DNA of 64,000 bases from an uncultured Acidimicrobiales bacterium (GTDB lineage: Bacteria; Actinomycetota; Acidimicrobiia; Acidimicrobiales; SZUA-35): contig CALAJQ010000025.1 of the NCBI GenBank assembly GCA_937922785.1, forward strand, positions 124,001 to 188,000, read 5' to 3'. The position numbers were made by a program, and so were the translations under genes. This document shows, piece by piece, positions 8,724 to 15,267 of this stretch; position 1 is the first letter of the stretch; the number at the start of each line of letters is the position of its first letter. Under the pieces are notes generated by a model. The model did no database searches, had not been told where the DNA came from, and was given only the letters and a program-made list of their open reading frames with translations.

Positions 8724-9338
8724 GTGAGGTCGGGGGAAGCCAACAACAAACTCGTTGTGATTTCTCACGGGATCGCCGGCGCCCGAACCTCTAACGATTA
8801 CATCACGACCCGCCTCCCAGCTGAAGGGTTCACTGTTGCGGCTCCAACCCATCCAGACCTCGCCGGACTGCAAAGCAAAGACCCCAGCCTTGACCCTCTA
8901 GTACTGCGTCCTCGTCACCTGTCTTTGACCATTGATCACATGACAGACACTGCCACCGAACCGTTCGAAGAGGTGATCGTGGTTGGGCATTCGTTTGGGG
9001 GCTACAGCGCGCTTCGACTTGCCGGAGCGAACCCAACAAGTGATGGTGTAGCCCAGCACTGCGATTCAAACCCAGGCGATGAAGTTCTGTGCACACCGGC
9101 CGCCCGCAGCCGATTCGATCGCCTAGTGGGAGACGACGCCAACTTCACCGACTCACGAGTCGATGCGGCGTTGATACATGGCGGCTATTGGCCGTTGACT
9201 ATCAGGCGTCTGCCGTCAATGGGCTCACGTAGTTGGTGGGTGCGGCGGCAAAGGGAGGCGGCAGGACTTCCTTCACCTTCGATGAAGCCCACACCACAAT
9301 CGCCGATGCCGCACATCTTCTTGGCCGAGTTGGTCTGA
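8724..9338 (+). pseudogene. Truncated alpha/beta hydrolase (dienelactone hydrolase/PAF-acetylhydrolase-like)
   Basis: NKLVVISHGIAGARTSNDYI, the nucleophile elbow VVGHSFGGYSALRLAG and PLVLRPRHLSLTID clearly belong to an alpha/beta hydrolase family whose members are about twice this length. The reading frame stays hydrolase-like only to about base 9175; beyond it the residues lose any family resemblance and the acid and base of the triad are missing. The usual N-terminal strands before VVISHG are also absent. GTG 8724 or TTG 8679 could serve as start. I read it as a decayed gene whose 3' end is overlapped by an opposite-strand gene; a short active variant is less likely. Confidence 0.55.
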
Positions 9339-9496
9339 CGTTCGAGGGTGATCGCAATGCTGGATGGGTAGTAGGCAGCCCGCATGCGTTCAGCGTTGCA
9401 AGTCCAAGACCCAGTGAAGCCAATCTCAGATTCGCTGACGATCACTACTGATCCCGGATCTACTTGGACCCAATAGGCTGAGTCCGGCCCGGTCAT
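9185..9496 (-). CDS. Hypothetical protein
   Basis: A 103-residue reading frame not recognised. Its ATG at 9496 overlaps the stop of the upstream small membrane protein by four bases (ATGA), and its codons have the GC-rich third positions usual here, whereas the opposite strand over the same bases looks non-coding. It contains several cysteines (SWTCN, MCGIGDCG, SLCRR). No signal peptide or membrane helix is seen. Probably the second gene of a two-gene unit with the 9493-9711 gene. Confidence 0.4.
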   Translation of the reverse strand: MTGPDSAYWVQVDPGSVVIVSESEIGFTGSWTCNAERMRAAYYPSSIAITLERQTNSAKKMCGIGDCGVGFIEGEGSPAASLCRRTHQLREPIDGRRLIVNGQ

Positions 9497-9711
9497 GTGG
9501 CTGGCTGGAAGAACGGTGAAAACACCACAAACGCTAGGACAGCGGCAACCACCAAGAATCCGATGAGGTAGCGCTGCCGATTTGACGTCCGGACGGGCCG
9601 GGTGTGGTGTCCTGCGTCAAACGGGATTCGATGCTTCTGACTTTCTTCTCCGCGCCACCGCGCGTGCTGTTGAGCACCTAAGGGTCCGTTTCCGCCAAAG
9701 CCGTTAGCCAT
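9493..9711 (-). CDS. Small membrane protein
   Basis: 72 residues: a hydrophilic, His/Arg-rich N-terminal half (QQHARWRGEES..PFDAGHHTRPVR) and one C-terminal transmembrane helix, YLIGFLVVAAVLAFVVF, ending FFQPAT. The arrangement resembles a tail-anchored or single-span protein. Function unknown. It is coupled through an ATGA overlap to the hypothetical gene downstream. Confidence 0.5.
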   Translation of the reverse strand: MANGFGGNGPLGAQQHARWRGEESQKHRIPFDAGHHTRPVRTSNRQRYLIGFLVVAAVLAFVVFSPFFQPAT

Positions 9712-9761
9712 GATTAGCTAACGACCACAGAGGGCCACAGGTTCCCGATGGCCATTTCGGA

Positions 9762-10340
9762 CTAGCTGTCCCCGAAGATGTGGGTGGGTTTGCCGTCGTT
9801 GCTGGTCGAGTTCTTTCGCTCCCAGAATCCGTGCAGTTTCTCGTCGGACATCTTCTTGTAGAACGGCTCTAGCTCAGTCGCTCCCCTATCGGCATCAACG
9901 ACGCTCATCGTGGGGACTCCCGTTCCACACGAGTCGGCTATCCGATCGATCCGCATGTCCAGAATCTGACGAGATCCGCCATAGTCGGGGAACATCGGAG
10001 ATAGTTCTTCCCATTCAGCATCACGAGGGTGAATGACCGTGGCCTGCCCATAGATCCGAAGGATGATCGGAGTTGCCCCGAACGACATCCACATAAGCGT
10101 CATGCGTGACGACTCGGCTAGGTGGGCTGCGGTCTCGTTTCCGCTGCCGGTGAGGTTTAGCCAGACGATGCGGTCGTCGCCGATGATGCGCAAAGTATCC
10201 ATGCCTTTGGGCGACATGTTGACGGTGCCTTCGGGCGCAGCGGTCGCCACCAGGAACATCGGCTGAGCTTCGATGAACTCTTTGCGATGATCGCTAAGCG
10301 TTTCGGCCGGGGGCTTACGTTTCCACTTCGTGGTGTCCAT
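9762..10340 (-). CDS. Pyridoxamine 5'-phosphate oxidase family protein
   Basis: A 192-residue split-barrel flavoprotein: FLVATAAPEGTVNMSPKGMDTLRIIGDDRIVWLNLTGSGNET is the FMN-binding pattern of the PNPOx-like family found across actinobacteria. True vitamin B6 synthesis is unlikely because the C-terminal PNPOx dimer region is absent. The start at 10340 is preferred to ATG 10364, because the latter lies inside a perfect inverted repeat that must be the operator shared with the divergent ArsR gene. Confidence 0.8.
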   Translation of the reverse strand: MDTTKWKRKPPAETLSDHRKEFIEAQPMFLVATAAPEGTVNMSPKGMDTLRIIGDDRIVWLNLTGSGNETAAHLAESSRMTLMWMSFGATPIILRIYGQATVIHPRDAEWEELSPMFPDYGGSRQILDMRIDRIADSCGTGVPTMSVVDADRGATELEPFYKKMSDEKLHGFWERKNSTSNDGKPTHIFGDS

Positions 10341-10360
10341 ATGAAAGACACTACGCCTAT

Positions 10361-10384
10361 ACATTTCGGCCTGCGCCGAAATGT
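10361..10384. promoter_or_regulatory. ArsR operator in divergent promoter (10-bp perfect inverted repeat)
   Basis: ACATTTCGGC (10361-10370) and GCCGAAATGT (10375-10384) are exact inverted repeats around CTGC. The site lies between the divergent PPOX-family gene and the ArsR gene, 20 bases from one start and 21 from the other, ideally placed to control both. Confidence 0.75.
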
Positions 10385-10405
10385 CGGGCGCCTATTGTCG
10401 TCAGT

Positions 10406-10900
10406 ATGCAAAGCAGCCGCATCACAACTTTCGCAAGCGCACTAGCCGATCCAACCCGCGCCTCTGCGATGGCTGCCCTGCTCTCGGGAACAGCACACAC
10501 CAGCGGCGAACTGGCCCGAACATGTGGCGTTGCGCCTTCGACTATGAGCGGCCACCTAAACAAACTGATCGACGCCGGTTTGGTGATGGTTGAGCCGTCG
10601 GGCCGTCACCGCCACTACCGCATTGCATCACGAGAAGTTGCTGATCTGCTGGAACGGATGGACTCGATCGAACTGCCCGAGACAGACCCTCCCAATCGGC
10701 CGAGACCCGGGCAAGGGCTTAGTTATGCCCGAAGTTGTTACGACCATCTAGCTGGGCAACTTGGAGTTGAGATGCACAACGTGTTTCTTGACCGTGAGTG
10801 GGTGGTGGTTGATGGCCAGGTTCCTGAACTAACCGCAGCTGGTGAACAGCTGCTAACCGGCCGCAAGAATTTAAAGATGGTGTTCGGTATCGGCGGCTGA
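10406..10900 (+). CDS. ArsR family transcriptional regulator
   Basis: 164 residues with a winged helix (ALADPTRASAMAALL, HTSGELARTCGVAPSTMSGHLNKLIDAGLV, then a wing SGRHRHYRIASREVADLLE). It lacks the CxC metal site of arsenic/cadmium sensors, so it belongs to the non-metal ArsR group whose C-terminal part contains YARSCYDHLAGQLGV. That group usually has a longer C-terminus ending with a cysteine-containing LDW.ER.HLAGALG segment, which is missing here, so the protein may be a shortened form. It faces the PPOX gene across a perfect palindrome. Confidence 0.85.
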   Translation: MQSSRITTFASALADPTRASAMAALLSGTAHTSGELARTCGVAPSTMSGHLNKLIDAGLVMVEPSGRHRHYRIASREVADLLERMDSIELPETDPPNRPRPGQGLSYARSCYDHLAGQLGVEMHNVFLDREWVVVDGQVPELTAAGEQLLTGRKNLKMVFGIGG

Positions 10901-10912
10901 CACACTTGACCC

Positions 10913-11443
10913 ATGACGTGGTTCTCAATAGACATTGAAGCGAACGGTCCTGCGCCAGGACTCTATTCAATGACATCGTTTGGGGCGGTAGCAGTTCGGG
11001 GGGAACTGACCGACACGTTTTACGCCGAGCTGCAGCCCTTGCCCGGAGCCTCGGTAGATGAAGAAGCTCTTGCAGTAGCAGACCTGTCGATGGAACACCT
11101 CGAAGCCAACGGGCAGGACCCAGTTGAAGCAATGACCAAGTTTGCGGGGTGGCTGCACGAAACATCAATCAACCAGCCGGTCCTCGTCTCAGACAACCCC
11201 GGTTTCGACGCCTCGTTCATCAGCTACTACTTCGCGTACGCCGAAATCAAGAACCCGTTCGGTCACTCATCGCGACGGATAGGCGACCTGTACTCGGGCT
11301 TCCAACGAGACTCACGCCAATCGTCAGAGTGGAAGAAACTGCGAATTGCCACCCACACCCACAACGCACTTGACGACGCAATCGGCAACGCCGAAGCCAT
11401 CCTCAAGATCGGCGAGATGGGCCTAAAACTCCCACAAGGCTAA
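10913..11443 (+). CDS. DEDDh-type 3'-5' exonuclease (RNase T/DnaQ-like)
   Basis: A 176-residue exonuclease. Exo I is FSIDIEANGPAPG (Asp7, Glu9), exo II is SDNPGFDASF, and exo III is HNALDDAIGNAEA with the histidine and aspartate of the DEDDh class. Family members trim DNA or RNA 3' ends with two Mg2+ ions. There is no polymerase or helicase domain and no obvious partner gene, so the physiological substrate stays open. It starts 12 bases after the ArsR gene and may be co-transcribed. Confidence 0.82.
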   Translation: MTWFSIDIEANGPAPGLYSMTSFGAVAVRGELTDTFYAELQPLPGASVDEEALAVADLSMEHLEANGQDPVEAMTKFAGWLHETSINQPVLVSDNPGFDASFISYYFAYAEIKNPFGHSSRRIGDLYSGFQRDSRQSSEWKKLRIATHTHNALDDAIGNAEAILKIGEMGLKLPQG

Positions 11444-11455
11444 CCAAGCCGCCTC

Positions 11456-11482
11456 GGGGACAGGCCTGGCTCACCTTCAACT
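11456..11482 (+). repeat. Dispersed intergenic repeat, copy B
   Basis: Identical over 27 bases to copy A at 6287-6313 and in the same orientation. It lies 12 bases after the exonuclease stop, between converging transcripts. Confidence 0.85.
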
Positions 11483-11560
11483 AAGTTCTGGGGTTTGGGA
11501 GCAGCCAAGGCTCGCCTAGCCGACCGCTAAACGGCTGGCGCCTAACACCCATCCCAAGGG

Positions 11561-12895
11561 CTAGCCGGCTGAGATTCCGACGACTCGGAAGTCGGTTATT
11601 GCCGCAATGTCTTCGAGTTCTGGGTTCACGATGAACTCGATGGTTGTCCCTGACTGCAGGTTCGAGAAATCGAGGTTTTCACCTAGTGGCCCCGGAGTCG
11701 TTATGCCACCCTCGACGATTGTTGCGTCGGGCGAAAGGCCAAAGGCCACACCTTCGATGATCAGCCTGTACACACCGTCTTCGCCGGGTTCGACGACTTC
11801 ATCGATGATCCCGAATCCGCTACCGCTTTGGGTTTCGGCTATGTCGGCAAGCGTTCGGGTTTCGGGGCGGAGTAAGTCGTCGCTGATCCAGCCGGTCAGG
11901 CCTACGGAACCCATCGGGATTTCGATTTCGGTGTAGCCCTCCCCGTCTACCGTCGCGGTGCGACCGGTTGAACGAACGTTGTTGAGGTCGTCACCGATGT
12001 TGCCAGTCACTACCCCATCAGGACCGGGCAGGGTTGTAAGTGGCCACTGTTCGAGATCGATGCCGGCACCAACCGTTGCAATCCGACGAGGGTCGCCGTC
12101 GACAACGTTGAGCGCTTGATCTCGACCCAAGATTTCGGCGTGTTCGGTTTCGAGCTGACCTACTAGATCATCGAAGTTGTCTAACCCGGCACACTCAAGT
12201 TCGACGCCAAAAGTCTCAGTAGAAGTCTCGACTGAGTTGTCAGTGAAGAACCAGGTCTGGGTTGAACGGCGGCCGCTTGGCACAACAACCGACGCAACCT
12301 CGGCCGAACCGCCAGCACCGAGCGTGCCCGTTGTGATGACGCTGGACACTTCCTCGAAATCTGGAAGCTCTTCAAGGCTGACGAAGTCCTCCCCCTTGAA
12401 CTGGATGATCCAGAAATCTTGTGATGCTTCGGGGGCTCGGAACTCTGGACCGAAACATCGGTAAGTAGCCTCAACGTCGGCCGGTGGCGGGTTTGTGTCA
12501 GCAGGCGCCGTTGTTGGTGTGGTTGTTGTGCCTTCGTCGCCAATCTCGACTGTCTCAGGATCTTGCAGAGCAACGAAGGCGCCCACGCCGACGATCGCTG
12601 CGATGACCGCCGCTGCGGCTAGCAGAATTGGGGAACGGGTAGGTGTTGGAGCGGCTGGTGTAGTCATGTCCATGAGACGGACAACTCCATCGTCTGTATC
12701 CGAACTTTCTGAGATTGTCTCTAGACCGGCAGCGGATCCGGGTTTGTTTGCACGTTCGTCAGCAACGTCTGCGAGTCGGGCATCGATACTGTCCCAATAA
12801 GAGGCGCCTGGTTGGGGCACCTCATCTTTCAGCATGCGGCGGAGTTCGTCGTCGTTCCTGTTGTTGTCGTCGGCGCTGTTGTTTTCGTTGCTCAT
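11561..12895 (-). CDS. Putative anti-sigma factor, single-span membrane protein
   Basis: 444 residues. An acidic cytoplasmic N-terminus (DDELRRMLKDEVPQPGASYWDSIDARL) precedes one membrane helix, PILLAAAAVIAAIVGVGAFVA, a Thr/Pro linker (TTTTPTTAPADTNPPPADVE) and a large extracytoplasmic domain of unknown fold. Its ATG overlaps the stop of the ECF sigma factor by four bases, and GGAGGA lies just upstream. That coupling and topology are typical of anti-sigma factors. It lacks the zinc HxxxCxxC motif, so it would be a non-ZAS type; the sensing domain resembles nothing I know. Confidence 0.7.
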   Translation of the reverse strand: MSNENNSADDNNRNDDELRRMLKDEVPQPGASYWDSIDARLADVADERANKPGSAAGLETISESSDTDDGVVRLMDMTTPAAPTPTRSPILLAAAAVIAAIVGVGAFVALQDPETVEIGDEGTTTTPTTAPADTNPPPADVEATYRCFGPEFRAPEASQDFWIIQFKGEDFVSLEELPDFEEVSSVITTGTLGAGGSAEVASVVVPSGRRSTQTWFFTDNSVETSTETFGVELECAGLDNFDDLVGQLETEHAEILGRDQALNVVDGDPRRIATVGAGIDLEQWPLTTLPGPDGVVTGNIGDDLNNVRSTGRTATVDGEGYTEIEIPMGSVGLTGWISDDLLRPETRTLADIAETQSGSGFGIIDEVVEPGEDGVYRLIIEGVAFGLSPDATIVEGGITTPGPLGENLDFSNLQSGTTIEFIVNPELEDIAAITDFRVVGISAG

Positions 12896-13428
12896 GATTC
12901 CTCCTCCCAACGCAACAAGCGGGCACGGACGCGCCCAACACGCGAGGCTACGGTTCCCCGTTTCTCTCCAAGAATCTCGGCTGTTTCATCGAAGCTATAT
13001 CCGAGGCCTGCGGTCAACATCAACATGGCGCGTTGCTCGGGGCTGCAATCGTCCAGCACGCTCGCAAGTTCAGCTTTGCTTAAGGCAGCGGTCTCGGGCT
13101 GGACCTCGGGTGCAGCGCTTGCCACAGCCCTTAGTTCAGTTACATCGGCGTGGCTGCGTCGGTTCTCATACCGGATGTAGTCGACCGCGGTTCGATAGAT
13201 GATGGAGTGCAGCCACGTCTTCATCGAAGACCGACCATCGAACCGGTCAATCGAGCGAAAGGCACGCTCGTATCCGTCCTGCATTACGTCATCGGTCGCC
13301 GAAGCTGAACGGACCACACTCCAAGCGACACCACGCAAATCGTGGTCCCACAGTCGTAAGAGCTGCCCAAACGCGCTTGCATCGCCGCTACGGGCACGGC
13401 GTTCAAGCGAAGAGATTTCGGCGGTCAT
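12892..13428 (-). CDS. ECF RNA polymerase sigma factor
   Basis: 178 residues with region 2 (LRGVAWSVVRSASATDDVMQDGYERAFRSIDRFD..SSMKTWLHSI) and region 4 (LDDCSPEQRAMLMLTAGLGYSFDETAEILGEKRGTVASRVGRVRARL), joined by a short linker, as in sigma-70 ECF factors. ATG 13428 is preferred to GTG 13440 because GGTGA lies upstream of it. The gene overlaps the downstream membrane protein, the likely cognate anti-sigma factor. Confidence 0.88.
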   Translation of the reverse strand: MTAEISSLERRARSGDASAFGQLLRLWDHDLRGVAWSVVRSASATDDVMQDGYERAFRSIDRFDGRSSMKTWLHSIIYRTAVDYIRYENRRSHADVTELRAVASAAPEVQPETAALSKAELASVLDDCSPEQRAMLMLTAGLGYSFDETAEILGEKRGTVASRVGRVRARLLRWEEES

Positions 13429-13522
13429 AACAAAGGTCACCAGTCATTAGACGTCCAGCTATGTCCGGCGTATCCAAGAAATCTAACAAATCACGGCCGC
13501 TTGCGACGTCTACCCCTCGGTT

Positions 13523-13549
13523 GGGGACAGGCCTGGCTCACCTTCAACC
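13523..13549 (+). repeat. Dispersed intergenic repeat, copy C
   Basis: Matches copies A and B over 26 bases (13523-13548) and then differs. It sits 13 bases upstream of the hydrolase start at 13562, so here the unit lies in a 5' region and not in a 3' region. Confidence 0.85.
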
Positions 13550-13561
13550 TATTGTGTAGTG

Positions 13562-14272
13562 ATGTCGACGTTTGTTTTGGTTCATGGCGCTTGGGGTGGG
13601 TCCTACGGTTTTCGTCATTTGAGGCCGCTGCTTCAAGCCGAAGGTCACCAGGTGTTTACGCCAAGTCTGACCGGCATCGGCGAACGAGTTCACTTGGCCT
13701 CAAAGATGGACATAACACTCAGCACTCATATCGAAGACGTGGCCAACATGATCTTCCACGAAGACCTCGACGACATCACTCTGCTTGGGTTCTCCTATGG
13801 CGGAATGGTTGTGACCGGGCTTCTTGATGACCTCGCATCCAAAGTCCGCCACCTGGTCTATCTCGACGCAATTGTTCCGACCGATGGCCAAAGTGGTCTG
13901 GATGTTCTTGGTGCTCAAGGTCAAGCTTTGGAATCGATGGCCGAGGGCGGATTTGTTCCCCCGATCCCCCGCCAGCTTGACACACCCGAAGCGACGGCCT
14001 GGTCCGACGCTCGCCGGGCACCCCAGCCGCTTGGCACAATCACCGAACCCGTTCGGCTGGCTCGACCACTGGAGGAAGGTGGCTTCAGTCGCACGTTCAT
14101 CAAGGCCAGCGCCGACCCCGGCGAGGCAAACGATTCGGCATTCTGGCAAGCCGCCCACATGGCCAAAGCGTCACCGAAGTGGGGCTACCACGAGATCGAA
14201 ACCAACCACATGGTCCCGATGACTCGACCCGAAGAACTCGCAGCGATCTTGCTAGGAATCGCCAGCAGCTAA
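13562..14272 (+). CDS. Alpha/beta hydrolase (salicylate-esterase/methylesterase-like)
   Basis: A 236-residue alpha/beta hydrolase. FVLVHGAWGGSYGFRHLRPLL carries the oxyanion HGAW motif, GFSYGGMV is the nucleophile elbow, VYLDAIVP follows, and the histidine is in YHEIETNHMVPMTRPEELA. The pattern matches the plant-like methylesterase/hydroxynitrile lyase group common in actinobacteria. Substrate not predictable. ATG 13562 is used; a GTG sits immediately before it at 13559. Confidence 0.82.
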   Translation: MSTFVLVHGAWGGSYGFRHLRPLLQAEGHQVFTPSLTGIGERVHLASKMDITLSTHIEDVANMIFHEDLDDITLLGFSYGGMVVTGLLDDLASKVRHLVYLDAIVPTDGQSGLDVLGAQGQALESMAEGGFVPPIPRQLDTPEATAWSDARRAPQPLGTITEPVRLARPLEEGGFSRTFIKASADPGEANDSAFWQAAHMAKASPKWGYHEIETNHMVPMTRPEELAAILLGIASS

Positions 14273-14398
14273 GCGGTCCGAGCGAGCTGCAGTGGTGTGT
14301 CCCAGCGACCCAGGCGCTCACAGGCGATAGCCCCAATTCGCTTGGCTACGCGAACCTGCAATATCGTCACCTCAACGCACTGACCCCAAGGAGCCACT

Positions 14399-14872
14399 TT
14401 GTCCCAAAAATCTGCCACTCAAGGATCTGCCACAGTTCGAGTGGAAGCGTCACCCGAGGCCGTGTATGCGTACCTGACAAACCTCGAGTTGCTGCCCGGC
14501 CTTAGCCCAGAGAACGTGCGTTGTGAGTTTCTAGACGACGCCACCGAGCTAGCAGTTGGCGTGAGGTTCCGAGGCCACAACGAGGCGAGGGCGATCGACT
14601 ACAAGTGGCATGCCGATTGTGAAGTCACGGTGCTGGAGGCTAACCGAGAGTTCGCATACGAGGTTCCACCCGGCTTCGAACACGCAACGACGTGGTCATA
14701 CACAATCGAGCCCGACGGGACCGGGTCGATTGTGACCGAGCGTTTTGATGCACCCATGCTGGCGATGCCTGACGTTTACCCCGGCAAGATCGAGGGTCGC
14801 CGCGACAACTTAGAGAAGGCGTGTGAGATCACGATGGCCAGGCTCAAAGAAGCACTGGAAGCCAGCGCTTAA
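14399..14872 (+). CDS. SRPBCC (polyketide cyclase/START-like) family protein
   Basis: 157 residues with the helix-grip fold signature: ATVRVEASPEAVYAYLTNLELLPGLSP at the N-terminus and a C-terminal long helix RRDNLEKACEITMARLKEALEA. The start is TTG at 14399, seven bases after AAGGAG at 14387-14392. Such proteins bind hydrophobic ligands; many in actinobacteria have no known role. It is monocistronic as far as can be seen. Confidence 0.78.
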   Translation: MSQKSATQGSATVRVEASPEAVYAYLTNLELLPGLSPENVRCEFLDDATELAVGVRFRGHNEARAIDYKWHADCEVTVLEANREFAYEVPPGFEHATTWSYTIEPDGTGSIVTERFDAPMLAMPDVYPGKIEGRRDNLEKACEITMARLKEALEASA

Positions 14873-14906
14873 CCGGGCACGTCGGCTAGGTGCGCTGGCG
14901 CGCAAG

Positions 14907-14924
14907 GGGGACAGGCCTGGCTCA
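14907..14924 (+). repeat. Dispersed intergenic repeat, copy D (short)
   Basis: Eighteen bases, GGGGACAGGCCTGGCTCA, identical to the first part of copies A-C, then diverging. It contains the stop codon of the small opposite-strand reading frame at 14922 and faces copy E, 313 bases away, in inverted orientation. Confidence 0.8.
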
Positions 14925-15233
14925 TCTGATGTTTGTAGGCACCGCTATCAAGGCAACGGCAACCGCGCCCCAGACGAACGGATTCGCTCCGTTGTTCGAG
15001 GCAGGTTTGAGCAACCGTTTGGAAGTAGGGCCCAACATGGCGGTGTTTGCCGCCTCGTCGTGGAAGCGCCGCTTGCCCTTGCTAATCATGAGTACAGAAC
15101 GACACAGGAGCGCCTCCGGTCCCAGCTGTTCGGGTTGGCGTCGAGCGATCTGGCGCTCCGTACGGACGAAAGTCTCGCTGGGCGGGATTTCAGCCGTATC
15201 TTTTTGCTTTTGTGGGGGTTGCAGTTGAGCCAA
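14922..15233 (-). CDS. Putative small membrane protein inside an inverted-repeat-bounded segment
   Basis: A 103-residue frame starting at TTG 15233 (or 55 residues from ATG 15089). The C-terminal part has one hydrophobic helix, NPFVWGAVAVALIAVPTNIR. Codons look like those of nearby genes. Both ends of the 14873-15267 gap carry copies of the dispersed repeat in opposite orientation, and the frame terminates within one of them. No homologue recognised; coding status uncertain. Confidence 0.35.
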   Translation of the reverse strand: MAQLQPPQKQKDTAEIPPSETFVRTERQIARRQPEQLGPEALLCRSVLMISKGKRRFHDEAANTAMLGPTSKRLLKPASNNGANPFVWGAVAVALIAVPTNIR

Positions 15234-15237
15234 ATAG

Positions 15238-15258
15238 AGGTGAGCCAGGCCTGTCCCC
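15238..15258 (-). repeat. Dispersed intergenic repeat, copy E (inverted)
   Basis: The reverse complement of the first 21 bases of copy A, located nine bases after the dnaE2 stop codon. With copy D it forms an inverted pair bounding about 350 bases. Confidence 0.8.
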
Positions 15259-15267
15259 GTTAATGCG

